A DNA stretch of 64,000 nucleotides from JAFAXD01 sp963816775 (GTDB lineage: Bacteria > Pseudomonadota > Alphaproteobacteria > Rhizobiales > Xanthobacteraceae). Of this stretch, positions 20,371-29,630 are shown piece by piece. Made by a program: the position numbers and the translations under genes. Within the stretch, counting starts at the first letter, position 1, and every line of letters begins with the position of its first letter. The notes beneath the pieces are model-generated. The model had not been told where the DNA came from, made no database searches, and worked only from the letters and a program-made list of their open reading frames with translations. The DNA is taken from positions 62,001 to 126,000 of the forward strand of contig CAWFLX010000029.1 in NCBI GenBank assembly GCA_963816775.1. The letters are read 5' to 3'.

Positions 20371-21399
20371 ATGAGCGTGATGAAATATCGCATCGATCGC
20401 CGTCGCGCCCTTCGACTTCTCGGGGGCACTGCCGCCGTTTCCTTGGTCTCGGTTCCGGGCGCGCGCGTGAACGCGCAGGCGCTCGACAAGGTTAGCTATC
20501 AGACCAACTGGCGGGCGGAGGCCGAGCACGGTGGCTTCTATCTGGCGGTCGCCAACGGCATCTACAAGAAATACGGCATCGACTGCGACCTGCGCATGGG
20601 CGGCCCTCAGCAAAACCCATCGCAATTGCTGCTGGGCGGCCGCGTCGACATGATCATGGCGAGCGCGTTCGAAGGTCTTAACTACGTGAAGGAGAACCTG
20701 CCGTTCCTCTGCATTGCGGCGATCTTCCAAAAGGACCCGCAGGTGCTGATTTCTCACCCCAACGTCGGCAACGACACGCTCGCCGACCTCAAGGGCAAGC
20801 CGATCCTGATCGGCGCCGCCGGGCGCACCAGCTATTGGCCGTTTCTGCGCGCCAAGTTCGGATACACCGACGACCAGATCCGCCCCTACACCTTCAATAT
20901 GGCGCCGTTCCTCGCGGACAAGAATATCTCGCAGCAGGGGTTCCTGTCAGCCGAACCTTACGCGATCATGCAGGCAGGCGTTAACCCGGTGGTCCACCTG
21001 CTCGCCGACGCCGGCTTCGAGAACTACCAGACGACCATCAACATCTCGCGCAAGATGATGGAGGAGAAGAAGGACCTCGTGCAGCGCTTCGTCAATGCCT
21101 CGCTCGAGGGCTGGGCCGAATACATGAAGGGTGGGCCTGCCAACGAAGCCGCCAACGCCATCATCAAGAAGGACAACCCGGAAATGTCGGATGACAAGAT
21201 CGCCTACGCGATCAAGGTCATGAACGAGAAGGGCATCGTCCGATCCGGCGACGCGCTCAAGCTCGGCATTGGCGCGATGACCGACCAGCGCTGGAAAAGC
21301 TTCTACCAAACCATGGCGGACGCAGGCGTGTTTCCCAAGGGCCTCGACGTGAGCAAGGCCTACAGCCTCGCGTTCGTCAACAAGGGTGTCGGGGCGTGA
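20371..21399 (+). CDS. ABC transporter substrate-binding protein, NitT/TauT (NMT1/THI5-like) family
   Basis: A 342-residue exported protein: Tat-like N-terminus DRRRALRLLGGTAAVSLV, then the NMT1 fold (VSYQTNWRAEAEHGGFYLAVA, GIYKKYGIDCDLRMGG, GGRVDMIMASAFEGLNYV). Relatives bind taurine, sulfonates, pyrimidine precursors or aromatic acids. ATG 20371 is preferred over the earlier start at 20338 because it begins the signal sequence and follows AGGACC. The ATPase and permease genes follow with overlaps, giving a complete importer. Confidence 0.9.
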   Translation: MSVMKYRIDRRRALRLLGGTAAVSLVSVPGARVNAQALDKVSYQTNWRAEAEHGGFYLAVANGIYKKYGIDCDLRMGGPQQNPSQLLLGGRVDMIMASAFEGLNYVKENLPFLCIAAIFQKDPQVLISHPNVGNDTLADLKGKPILIGAAGRTSYWPFLRAKFGYTDDQIRPYTFNMAPFLADKNISQQGFLSAEPYAIMQAGVNPVVHLLADAGFENYQTTINISRKMMEEKKDLVQRFVNASLEGWAEYMKGGPANEAANAIIKKDNPEMSDDKIAYAIKVMNEKGIVRSGDALKLGIGAMTDQRWKSFYQTMADAGVFPKGLDVSKAYSLAFVNKGVGA

Positions 21400-22264
21400 T
21401 CGCCTAGCGCGCCACGCCCGCGGCGAAATCTACGTGTCCACGATTCCGGCAAGTACCGTAGCGGTCGCGGGGACGAGCGCTCCACCGGCCGCCGGCGGGC
21501 GCCCGCTTGTCTCGATCCATGATGTCTCCAAGCAGTTCTCCAACGGGACGCTCGCGATCCGTGGCGTCAATCTCGATGTTGCGGCAGGCGAATTCCTGAG
21601 CCTGCTGGGGCCGTCCGGATGCGGCAAATCGACGTTGTTGCGCATCATTGCCGGACTTGGAGCCCCGAGCGCCGGAACCGTGTCCTGGCCAACCTCAGAG
21701 CATGACGCAAGCGGCCAGGCGCAGCGCCGACTCGGTTTCGTGTTCCAGGACGCAACCTTGATGCCCTGGGCCAACGTGATGCGCAACGTCATGCTGCCGC
21801 TGACACTGGCGCGCAGCAGCAAGACCGAAGCGGCGCCGCGAGCGGCCGAGATGGTCGAACTCGTCGGCCTCAAGGGGTTCGAGAAGGCCTATCCGCGCGA
21901 GCTTTCCGGCGGCATGCGCATGCGCGTATCGATCGCCCGCGCGCTGGTGACGCGGCCCAGCATCCTGCTCATGGATGAGCCGTTTGCGGCGCTTGACGAG
22001 ATCACGCGTCACAAGCTCAATGACGACCTGCTGGCGCTGTGGTGGAAGCAACGCTTTACAGTGGTGTTCGTCACGCACTCGGTGTTCGAGTCGGTCTACT
22101 TGTCGCAGCGCATCGTCGTGATGGCAGCGCGGCCGGGGCGGATCATGGCCGATTTCGGCGTCGACGCGCCTTACCCGCGCGACAACCTGTTTCGCACGTC
22201 GGCCGAATACGGACGGATCTGCCGGATCGCTTCGGACGCGCTTTCGCGCGCAATCGCCGCGTGA
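21386..22264 (+). CDS. ABC transporter ATP-binding protein (SsuB/TauB-like)
   Basis: A 292-residue ATPase with Walker A GPSGCGKST, signature LSGGMRMRVSIARAL, Walker B ILLMDEPFAALDE and switch histidine in FVTHSVFE. It powers import with the adjacent permease. The frame overlaps the end of the binding-protein gene by 14 bases from GTG 21386; GTG 21434 is an alternative start that would leave a 34-base gap. The signature has LSGGM in place of the usual LSGGQ, as is common in this subfamily. Confidence 0.92.
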   Translation: MSGRDRLARHARGEIYVSTIPASTVAVAGTSAPPAAGGRPLVSIHDVSKQFSNGTLAIRGVNLDVAAGEFLSLLGPSGCGKSTLLRIIAGLGAPSAGTVSWPTSEHDASGQAQRRLGFVFQDATLMPWANVMRNVMLPLTLARSSKTEAAPRAAEMVELVGLKGFEKAYPRELSGGMRMRVSIARALVTRPSILLMDEPFAALDEITRHKLNDDLLALWWKQRFTVVFVTHSVFESVYLSQRIVVMAARPGRIMADFGVDAPYPRDNLFRTSAEYGRICRIASDALSRAIAA

Positions 22265-23142
22265 ACGAGATGTCGCCCACGCCGATAATCGCCCACAACG
22301 GGACCGATGCGGAAGCACGGCCGGTCTTTCGTCAGGAGCGCCGCATCCTTGGGCTGGCGGCGAGCACCTGGCCCGGCATCATCGCTCCGCTGGTAATCGG
22401 GATCGTGATGCTGTGCGCCTGGGAAGCGATGGTTCGGATCAAGGGTATACCGTCTTACATTCTGCCCGGCCCGCTGTTGATCGTGCAGACCTTGATCAGC
22501 GATTGGGGCACGCTTTCGGAAGCGTTGCTGATTACGTTGCGCATCACCTTCGCGGCGCTGATCGCCGCCGTCACGGTCGGCGTAGCGCTGGCGGTCATTT
22601 TCACGCAGTCGAAGTGGCTCGAAAAGTCGCTGTTCCCCTATGCGGTGATTCTGCAGGTCACGCCGATCGTGGCGATCGCGCCGCTGATCATCATCTGGGT
22701 CGGCGACGTCAAGCTGTCGCTACTGATCTGTGCGTGGATTGTCGCGTTCTTCCCAATTCTGTCCAACACCATCATCGGATTGAACTCGGCCGACCACAAT
22801 CTGATCAATCTGTTTCAGCTCTACGGCGCGACCCGCTGGCAGATGCTGCGCTACCTGCGCTTGCCGGCGGCGCTGCCGTTCTTCCTCGCGGGGCTGAAGA
22901 TCTCCGGCGGGCTTGCTTTGATCGGTGCTGTAGTCGCTGAATTCGTGGCCGGCTCGGGTGGCAGCGCGTCCGGCCTCGCCTACCGGATACTCGAGTCCGG
23001 CTATCAGCTGCGCATCCCGCGCATGTTCGCGGCCCTGTTGCTGATCTCGCTCAGCGGAATTGCGATCTTCTTCGTAACCAGCGTGATCGCATACTTCGCG
23101 TTGCGGCATTGGCATGAGAGCGCGGTGGTGCGGGAGAACTAG
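22261..23142 (+). CDS. ABC transporter permease (SsuC/TauC-like)
   Basis: A 293-residue inner-membrane protein with about six transmembrane helices. The first is IIAPLVIGIVMLCAWEAMV, and the EAA loop is around GATRWQMLRYLRLPAALPFF. Start GTG 22261 gives a GTGA overlap with the ATPase stop; ATG 22270 is possible. It completes the NitT/TauT-type importer. The stop TAG shares its bases with the stop of the opposing amidohydrolase gene in a CTAG. Confidence 0.92.
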   Translation: MNEMSPTPIIAHNGTDAEARPVFRQERRILGLAASTWPGIIAPLVIGIVMLCAWEAMVRIKGIPSYILPGPLLIVQTLISDWGTLSEALLITLRITFAALIAAVTVGVALAVIFTQSKWLEKSLFPYAVILQVTPIVAIAPLIIIWVGDVKLSLLICAWIVAFFPILSNTIIGLNSADHNLINLFQLYGATRWQMLRYLRLPAALPFFLAGLKISGGLALIGAVVAEFVAGSGGSASGLAYRILESGYQLRIPRMFAALLLISLSGIAIFFVTSVIAYFALRHWHESAVVREN

Positions 23143-24104
23143 CCGCCTGACTTCAACTTCATGAGCTTCCTGGCATTGCCGCTCGCGACCTTGTCGCGGA
23201 CCTTCTCGTCGATGGCGGCCTTGTCCAGGAAGCGCCCCGCGGTTGCGGAATCCTCATAAGGATAATCGACCGAGAACAACACCCGGTCGTCGCCGAGCGC
23301 CGCGAGCGCTGCAATCAACGGCACGTCGTCGCATTGACCCGAGGTGGTCACGAACAGGTTATGCTTGAGATAGACCGAGGGTGGCGATTTGAGCGGCCGC
23401 TTGTCGGTGATCAACGCGGCGCGGCTGTCCAGACGCCAAAGCACGTAGGGCAGCGTCTCCCCCATGTGGCCAAGGATGATCTTGAGGCGTGGAAACCGGT
23501 CGAACACGCCCGCGAACACCAGTCGCAGAAAGTGTGAGGACGTCTCGGTCGTCCATTCCCAGGTCGGCTTGAGCAACTCGTCGCACCCCTCCAGCACATA
23601 GGGCTTTACGAACGAGTCGTCGGGGTGAAGGTAGAGCGGCACGTCGAGCGCCTGCATGCGCTCCCAAAATGGATCGTGGCGCGGGTCGTCGAGATAGATG
23701 CCGTTGGTGTGGCCGTTGATCATCGACCCCACGAAACCGAGGTCGCGCACACAGCGTTCGAGTTCGTTGGCTGCGGCGCCGGGATCCTGCATGGCGAGAT
23801 GCGCAAAGCCGCCGTAGCGGTCCGGCCGCCGTTTTACCTGTTCGGCCAGCAGATCGTTAGCTTGCCGGGCGCGCTTGACTGCTTGCGCGGTATCTTTCTC
23901 GACCTGCACGCCGGGGCCGGACAACGACAGCACCGCGAACGTCACGCCGGCCGCATCCATGGCGGCGAGCCGCTCATCCCCGAAATCCGAGAGTTTTTTG
24001 ATCAGCTGATCATACGACTTATGGGTGACGTGCGGCATCGCTTCGCTGAGATAGCCGAGGAAATCCGGGAAAACAAAATGTTCCTCGAGTGCGATCTTGC
24101 TCAT
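23139..24104 (-). CDS. Amidohydrolase-family decarboxylase, gamma-resorcylate decarboxylase-like
   Basis: A 321-residue TIM-barrel metal enzyme. The start KIALEEHFVFP, GFVGSMINGHTNG, DVPLYLHPDD, LKIILGHMGETLPY and VLFSVDYPYE follow the gamma-resorcylate (2,6-dihydroxybenzoate) decarboxylase/ACMSD family closely, including the metal His in LYLHP and the catalytic GHMGE. It probably decarboxylates an aromatic or vinylogous acid without oxygen. It is the second gene of a unit with the related amidohydrolase upstream, and converges with the ABC importer that may bring in its substrate. Confidence 0.88.
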   Translation of the reverse strand: MSKIALEEHFVFPDFLGYLSEAMPHVTHKSYDQLIKKLSDFGDERLAAMDAAGVTFAVLSLSGPGVQVEKDTAQAVKRARQANDLLAEQVKRRPDRYGGFAHLAMQDPGAAANELERCVRDLGFVGSMINGHTNGIYLDDPRHDPFWERMQALDVPLYLHPDDSFVKPYVLEGCDELLKPTWEWTTETSSHFLRLVFAGVFDRFPRLKIILGHMGETLPYVLWRLDSRAALITDKRPLKSPPSVYLKHNLFVTTSGQCDDVPLIAALAALGDDRVLFSVDYPYEDSATAGRFLDKAAIDEKVRDKVASGNARKLMKLKSGG

Positions 24105-24135
24105 GCGATGGACCGCAGTTGCTGGTGAAGGGACG

Positions 24136-25197
24136 TCAGCTTAAGCCGAACAGCTTGCGCGCGTTGCCGCCCGCGATTGCCGCGATCGTTTTGTCGTCGA
24201 AGCCTTCGACCGACACAACGTGACCGACCGGATCGTATTCGCCCATGTCGTAGGGATAATCCGTTCCCATCAGGATGCGATCGGGACCGAACAAGCGAAC
24301 CAGATTCTCCAACTGATGCGGCGTGAACACCACCGTGTCGAAATAGAATTTGCGCAGATAGTGCGTCGGCGGCTTCGGCAGCGTGCCGTGGGAATCCGAG
24401 CGTGCGCCCCAGGCGTGGTCCATACGCCCCGAATAGGCGGCCGCAAACGCACCACCGTGCACCGCCAGGATCCGTAGATTGGGAAAGCGCTCGAGCACGC
24501 CGTCGAAGATGAGGTTATGCACCGCGATCGTGGTGTCGAGCGGATTGCCGATCACATTGTTGAAATAGTAGCGCGCCAGCCGACCCGGCGCGGTGAAGCC
24601 CTGCGGGTGAATGACAATGAGCGCCCCCAGAGCTTCGGCCTTGGCCCAGAACGGATCGAAGGCCGGATCGGACAGCTCGCGTCCGTTCACGTTGGTCAGG
24701 ATCTGCGCCCCCTTGAAGCCCATCTGGCGTACGCAGCGTTCGAGCTCCGCGGCCGCGGCGTCCGCGTCCGGCAGCGGCACGGTGCCGAAGGGAACAAAGC
24801 GGTCTGGCCGCCGTGACGCGAATTCGGCGAGACCGTCGTTGATCATGCGGGCGGCCTTGAGCGCGATCTCGGGCGGCACGTTGTAGTAACACTGCATGGG
24901 CGTCGGCTTGATCGCCTGGATGGCGATGCCCATGCCGTCGAGATCGGCCAGCCGCTCAGTCATTTGGGTCAGACGGGAATGGCGATCGGCGTCCTGCTTC
25001 TGGCCGAGCGCAAGCGTGTCCTGTGCGGCCGTCGCATGCGCCGCCGGAAGGTGCGGTTTCACCAGCTCCGCGGCCGCGTCGATCATGACATGGGAGTGGA
25101 TATCGAGCGTGCCCGATCGTGGGCGCCGCGCGTCGATCCTGGCGGGATCGTGCGCGCGCGCCGCGGTCAATGTGTATTTGCTCCAGATGCCCGGCAT
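24136..25197 (-). CDS. Amidohydrolase-family protein, ACMSD-like
   Basis: A 353-residue TIM-barrel protein. LDIHSHVMIDAAAELV supplies the N-terminal HxH, followed by MGFKGAQILTNVNGREL, ALIVIHPQGF, LRILAVHGGAFAAAY and the aspartate in RILMGTDYPYDMG. This is the 2-amino-3-carboxymuconate-6-semialdehyde decarboxylase family. ATG 25197 is chosen because GGAGAGGAACGG precedes it; the open frame extends far upstream without conserved sequence. It lies 31 bases before the second decarboxylase-like gene, so the two likely act in one aromatic degradation route. Confidence 0.87.
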   Translation of the reverse strand: MPGIWSKYTLTAARAHDPARIDARRPRSGTLDIHSHVMIDAAAELVKPHLPAAHATAAQDTLALGQKQDADRHSRLTQMTERLADLDGMGIAIQAIKPTPMQCYYNVPPEIALKAARMINDGLAEFASRRPDRFVPFGTVPLPDADAAAAELERCVRQMGFKGAQILTNVNGRELSDPAFDPFWAKAEALGALIVIHPQGFTAPGRLARYYFNNVIGNPLDTTIAVHNLIFDGVLERFPNLRILAVHGGAFAAAYSGRMDHAWGARSDSHGTLPKPPTHYLRKFYFDTVVFTPHQLENLVRLFGPDRILMGTDYPYDMGEYDPVGHVVSVEGFDDKTIAAIAGGNARKLFGLS

Positions 25198-25229
25198 GCC
25201 GTTCCTCTCCAAGTTGTGCAGAGACAATA

Positions 25230-25769
25230 TCAAGTTTGCGTTTGGTGTCGCCGCGTGTCCCGCACGCGCAACCAGATCGCCAGGCCGATACCTGCGACCG
25301 CCACAATGATCAGCGCCACCAGCAGCGCCGAACGTTCGATCCAGGCGACCGCGGGGACGCAGAGCCCCATCACCAGGCCCAGCAGCGACACTTGCCAATC
25401 GAGGGTGTGCACGCCGGCGATGAAAGTTCCCAAGCCCAGCAGCATCAAAATCGCGAGCCCGGTTGCATCGACATTCAGCATGGTTTGAACGCTCGGCAGC
25501 AGCACGAGATTCATCGCGCCAAGAATCGCCAGCCAATGCAGCACCTGCGTCCAGATCAGACGCATCCGCTCGCTCCTGGTCTGCATGTGTCGCCATCCCG
25601 TGACGACGCACAGGATTCCGATCACGATGGCAAGAAACTCCCAATAGGTGATGAGTGCACGCTTGGCGAAACTCGTGTAGGCAACGCCGAATATGGTGAG
25701 CACCCACACCGCCGCATGGGGCAGTTCGCGCAGCCAGAAATGCGTTTGCGAGTGCGGGGTATCGTTCAT
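25230..25769 (-). CDS. Small integral membrane protein of unknown function
   Basis: A 179-residue protein with about five hydrophobic helices (AVWVLTIFGVAYTSFA, FLAIVIGILCVVTGW, LHWLAILGAMNLVLLP, GLAILMLLGLGTFIAGV, LVALIIVAVAGIGLAIWL). I do not recognise the family. ATG 25769 follows GGGAGACTGCAGC, so the start is well supported. It lies 32 bases upstream of the ACMSD-like gene on the same strand and may be the first gene of that unit. Confidence 0.75.
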   Translation of the reverse strand: MNDTPHSQTHFWLRELPHAAVWVLTIFGVAYTSFAKRALITYWEFLAIVIGILCVVTGWRHMQTRSERMRLIWTQVLHWLAILGAMNLVLLPSVQTMLNVDATGLAILMLLGLGTFIAGVHTLDWQVSLLGLVMGLCVPAVAWIERSALLVALIIVAVAGIGLAIWLRVRDTRRHQTQT

Positions 25770-26049
25770 GCTGCAGTCTCCCGGCCGGCGAAAGGTCTGG
25801 GCCCAATGCTCGCCGCACTGGTCTCCCCGCACCTTCGCGAACGGGGCATAATAGCCATTACCTCGGGGGAGGGAACGCAAACCCGTGTTCGGCTATGCCA
25901 ATATGCGACGGCCCGAAGCCGGGGGCGAAACCTGAGTATCGCCCGAGCCGGCACCACTGACGGAGCCCGCAATGAGTCACACCCCTGCAGCCGCCCAGAC
26001 GCAAGTGGCGGCGTAAGCATCGGCACCAGCAAACCAGAGAGTTGATCAC

Positions 26050-28401
26050 GTGGACGCAAGCACACCCAAAAAGGGCCGGCGCGAGGATTTTCGACTCGTA
26101 TCGGGGCAGGGCAAATACACCGCCGACTGGAACCTCGAAGGGCAGGCGCATGGTTGGTTCCTGCGCAGCGACCACGCCCATGCCGAAATCGTTTCGATCG
26201 ACACCAGCGCGGCGCTGGCGGTGCCGGGCGTGCTCGCTGTTTTGACCGGCGCCGACGTCGTCAAGGCCGCCTTCAAGACACCGCCGGCGATCATGTTCAT
26301 GAAGGGCAAGGGCGGGAGCTCCTTCAAGCTGCCGCATCGCCACGCACTGGCGCACGAGCGCGTGCGCTTCGTGGGCGAGCCGGTGGCCCTTGTTGTCGCG
26401 GAGAACGAGGCCGCGGCCCAGGACGGCACTGAGCGCATTGTGGTCGACTATCGCGATCTGCCGGCTGTGGTCGACGCGCAGGCAGCGCTCGCGCCCGGCG
26501 CGCCGGTACTGCACACGGACGTGCCTGGCAACCTCGCCATGGAATACGAGTACGGTGCACTCGCGCCGGTCGAGGCGGCGTTCGCCAACGCCGCGCATGT
26601 GGCACGCGTTACACTCGACGCGCAACGTATTGCCGGCAATCCGATGGAGCCGAAGGCCTGCGTTGCGTCGTTCAATCCGAGAACCGGCGTCTATGACATT
26701 TACCTGCCAACCCAAGGGATGGCCGACGTCCGCGGCGGCTTCGCTCACGTTGCAGGTGTCGCGGCCGACAAGGTTCGCATTCACGCTGACGACGTCGGCG
26801 GCGGCTTCGGCGTGCGCAACGAGGTTTATCCGGAATTCGCCGCTCTGTTTCTGGCGACGCAACTGCTTGGGCGCCCGGTCAAGTGGGTTGGAACGCGCGC
26901 CGAAAGCATCCTGAGCGATCACCACGGCCGTGGCGCGAAGCTCACCGGCGCGCTGGCGCTCGATGCGGACGGCAATTTTCTCGGCATCCGCATCGAGTGG
27001 CTGGTCAACATGGGCGCCTATGCATCGAACGCCGGCCCGTTCATCAACACGGGCGCGGCGCCGACCTCGACCGCGATCAATGCCTACCGAATTCCCGCCG
27101 CCTATGGATCGCATCAGCTCGTGTTCACCAACACGACCCCGACCACCGCCTATCGCGGCGCTGGCCGACCGAACGTGGCCTACCTGGCGGAGCGGCTGGT
27201 CGATGAGGCGGCGCGCATCACCGGCATCGATCGCATCGCGCTGCGCCGCAAGAACCTGATCCCGAAGACGGCGTTCCCCTACAAGACTCCGACCGGCTCG
27301 ACCTACGACAGCGGCGATCCGCCCGGTCTCTTGAAGCAGGCGTTGGAGGAAGCCGATTGGAGGGGCTTCGAGCGTCGGCGCCGAGATGCAAAACGACGCG
27401 GCAAATTGCGGGGCATCGGCTGCGCGGTCTTCATCGAGCCGTCCGGCGGCGTCGGCCAGGAGGAGATCGCGATTCGCTTCGACGCCAATGGCTCGCTCGA
27501 CCTTTTCACGTTGTCGGGCGCGTCCGGCCAGGGTCACGAGACCGTCTTTCCCGAGCTTGTCGCGGATATTTTGGGCGTTGCGTCCGAGAAGGTCACGCTG
27601 CGCGCCAGCGACCCGGATGGCCCGCCGCTCGTCGGCACTGGCAGCTTCGGCTCTCGCTCGCTTATGAGTCACGGCGGCGCGCTCGCGACCGGGGCGCGCG
27701 AGATCATCCGCAAGGGCACCGAGCTTGCCGCCAAAGAGCTGGAAGTGGCCGAGAGCGATCTCGTCTTCGAACAGGGCCGTTACCGCGTGTCCGGGACCGA
27801 CGTCTCCATCAGCTTCGGAGATCTGGCGGCGAAACTGTCAGGCGGTGGCGAGCATCCGCTCAACACGACCATCAAGATCAACACGTCGGCGGCGTTCCCG
27901 AGCGGCGCGCATGTGTGCGAGGTCGAGATCGACGCGGCGACCGGCGTTCTGGAGCTCGTACGCTACGTCGCGGTCGACGATGCGGGCACGATCTACAATC
28001 ACGCGATCGTCGAGGGACAACTCATCGGCGGATTGATGCAAGGCATCGGTCAGGTCATGGGCGAGCACTGCGTCTACGAGCCGGAGACCGGGCAGCTGCT
28101 GAGCGGAACCTTCATGGACTACTACATGCCGCGCGCGGACGTGCTGCCGGAACTCAGCCTGCACGACCGCCCGGTACCATCGCCCGCAAACCCGCTGGGC
28201 GCGAAAGGCGCCGGCGAAGCGGGCACGACCGGCGCGATCCCGACGATCGCCAACGCGGTGATGGACGCGCTTGCGCCCTACGGCATCGCGCACCTCGACA
28301 TGCCGTACACGCCGCATCGCCTCTGGGAGGCACTGCAAGCGGCGAAGAAGCGTCAAGGCAACGGCGCGCAAGCCCCTGGGACGTCGACCATCAGGCTTTG
28401 A
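26050..28401 (+). CDS. Xanthine dehydrogenase/CO dehydrogenase-family molybdopterin-binding subunit
   Basis: A 783-residue large subunit of the molybdenum hydroxylase family, starting at GTG. The N-terminal substrate/cofactor domain has SGQGKYTADW, VGEPVALVVAENEAAAQDG and VDYRDLPAVVDA. The Mo-pterin domain has VGGGFGVRN (about 257-265), TAYRGAGRPNVAYL, SGQGHETV and the catalytic glutamate in GAKGAGEAGTTGA near the C-terminus. These enzymes hydroxylate aldehydes or N-heterocycles. The FAD (CoxM) and 2Fe-2S (CoxS) partner genes are not adjacent, so electron delivery must rely on subunits encoded elsewhere. The last 11 bases overlap the opposing dcd gene. Confidence 0.93.
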   Translation: MDASTPKKGRREDFRLVSGQGKYTADWNLEGQAHGWFLRSDHAHAEIVSIDTSAALAVPGVLAVLTGADVVKAAFKTPPAIMFMKGKGGSSFKLPHRHALAHERVRFVGEPVALVVAENEAAAQDGTERIVVDYRDLPAVVDAQAALAPGAPVLHTDVPGNLAMEYEYGALAPVEAAFANAAHVARVTLDAQRIAGNPMEPKACVASFNPRTGVYDIYLPTQGMADVRGGFAHVAGVAADKVRIHADDVGGGFGVRNEVYPEFAALFLATQLLGRPVKWVGTRAESILSDHHGRGAKLTGALALDADGNFLGIRIEWLVNMGAYASNAGPFINTGAAPTSTAINAYRIPAAYGSHQLVFTNTTPTTAYRGAGRPNVAYLAERLVDEAARITGIDRIALRRKNLIPKTAFPYKTPTGSTYDSGDPPGLLKQALEEADWRGFERRRRDAKRRGKLRGIGCAVFIEPSGGVGQEEIAIRFDANGSLDLFTLSGASGQGHETVFPELVADILGVASEKVTLRASDPDGPPLVGTGSFGSRSLMSHGGALATGAREIIRKGTELAAKELEVAESDLVFEQGRYRVSGTDVSISFGDLAAKLSGGGEHPLNTTIKINTSAAFPSGAHVCEVEIDAATGVLELVRYVAVDDAGTIYNHAIVEGQLIGGLMQGIGQVMGEHCVYEPETGQLLSGTFMDYYMPRADVLPELSLHDRPVPSPANPLGAKGAGEAGTTGAIPTIANAVMDALAPYGIAHLDMPYTPHRLWEALQAAKKRQGNGAQAPGTSTIRL

Positions 28402-29488
28402 AATGTTTCGATAGCTTGAGGCTTTGAGCCTGGTAGTTCGATCCGATGCCTTCGCCATAGAGCTTGTCGGGTCGCGCCAGCATCTTTTCGTAGATAAGGC
28501 GTCCGACGATCTGGCCGTGCTCGAGGATGAACGGCACCTCGCGCGAGCGGACCTCGAGGACGGCGCGCGCACCCTTGCCGCCCGCGCCCGCATAACCAAA
28601 TCCGGGATCGAAGAAGCCCGCGTAGTGCACCCGAAACTCGCCCACCAGCGGGTCGAATGGCACCATTTCGGCGGCATAGTCAGGCGGCACCTGGACGGCT
28701 TCCTTCGACGCCAGGATGTAGAATTCATCCGGGTCGAGGATCAGCTTGCCGTCGCGTGCCGAGATCGGCTCCCAGAAATCGGCGACGTCGTAGCCGGCGC
28801 GGTGGTCGACATCGATCAGTCCGGTGTGACGTTTGGCGCGATAGCCGATGAGCGAGCTAAAACCGGCGAGATCGACCCCGACTGCGATGCCCTCGCTGAC
28901 GTCGGCGTTGTCGTCGTCGACCAGCCGTTCGGCCGCATGCAGCGTCGCCAACGCTGCGGCGTCGAGCATGGCGGCGCCGCGCCGAAAACGGATCTGAGAC
29001 AGGCGCGAGCCGGCGCGCACCAGCACCGGAAACGTGCGGGGGCTGATCTCGGCGTAGAGCGGACCTCTGTAGCCAGCGCCAATGCGGTCGAAGCCGCGCG
29101 TGCCGTCCGCAATCACGCGGGTGAAGACGTCGAGACGGCCGGTCGAGCTTTTCGGATTGGCAGCCGCCGCAATGTCAGCCGGAAGCGCAAGCCGCTCCAT
29201 CAGCGGCACGATGTAGACACAGCCGGTCTCCAACACCGCACCGTCACCGAGGTTGATCTGGTGCAGCTTGAGGGCCGCGATGCGATCGGCGACCGAGGTG
29301 CCCGGACCGGGCAAGAAGCTTGCGCGCACCCGAAACGCAACATCGTCCAGGCGCAGATCGAGGCTCGCGGGTTGGATTTGCCCCGGCACCAATGGGCGCG
29401 CGGGAACGATGGCGCCGGCCCGCGCAAGCGCGTCGATCATGCGGTCGGGCAAGATGCCCTTGTCGGCCGGGTGGAACTCGAGCGCCAT
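28391..29488 (-). CDS. dcd: dCTP deaminase, long alphaproteobacterial form
   Basis: Dcd deaminates dCTP to dUTP for thymidylate synthesis. The product is 365 residues, about twice the enterobacterial enzyme, as in the Rhizobiales family that carries tandem dUTPase-like domains. Motifs include QIQPASLDLRLDDVAFRV, ANPKSSTGRLDVFTRVIAD and the second-domain FDPLVGEFRVHYAGFFDPGF. ATG 29488 matches the family start; the frame continues upstream into the metZ leader. Its 3' end overlaps the molybdoenzyme gene convergently by 11 bases. Confidence 0.9.
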   Translation of the reverse strand: MALEFHPADKGILPDRMIDALARAGAIVPARPLVPGQIQPASLDLRLDDVAFRVRASFLPGPGTSVADRIAALKLHQINLGDGAVLETGCVYIVPLMERLALPADIAAAANPKSSTGRLDVFTRVIADGTRGFDRIGAGYRGPLYAEISPRTFPVLVRAGSRLSQIRFRRGAAMLDAAALATLHAAERLVDDDNADVSEGIAVGVDLAGFSSLIGYRAKRHTGLIDVDHRAGYDVADFWEPISARDGKLILDPDEFYILASKEAVQVPPDYAAEMVPFDPLVGEFRVHYAGFFDPGFGYAGAGGKGARAVLEVRSREVPFILEHGQIVGRLIYEKMLARPDKLYGEGIGSNYQAQSLKLSKHFKA

Positions 29489-29517
29489 GCTGGGCGATGG
29501 TCTACCCAATAGCGGCC

Positions 29518-29546
29518 TTGACGGAAAGCCGCGCCCCTTGTTAGGA
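29518..29546 (+). promoter_or_regulatory. Candidate promoter of metZ
   Basis: TTGACG (29518-29523) and TTAGGA (29541-29546) are separated by 17 bases. Transcription would start near 29553, immediately before the riboswitch P1 helix. The -35 is good; the -10 is loose, as is usual in this group. Confidence 0.4.
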
Positions 29547-29555
29547 ACGGGTTGT

Positions 29556-29619
29556 CCCGTGGTCAATTTGAGCCGGCCGGCTTGCAGCCACGTTAAACAA
29601 ATCGCTAAAAGGCCGGGGG
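29556..29619 (+). promoter_or_regulatory. SAM-II (metA/SAM-alpha) riboswitch aptamer
   Basis: P1 is CGTGG (29558-29562) with CCACG (29588-29592). The loop holds the TCAATTTGAG U-rich strand and CCGGCC (29573-29578), then TTGCAG. The 3' side is the diagnostic GTTAAACAAATCGCTAAAAGG (29592-29612), corresponding to the family's conserved UAAA and GCUAAAA boxes. GGCCGG (29611-29616) pairs with the loop CCGGCC to form the H-type pseudoknot that encloses SAM. It lies 57 bases before metZ, a methionine-synthesis gene, the expected target. Confidence 0.92.
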
Positions 29620-29630
29620 ACCTGTAGGAA

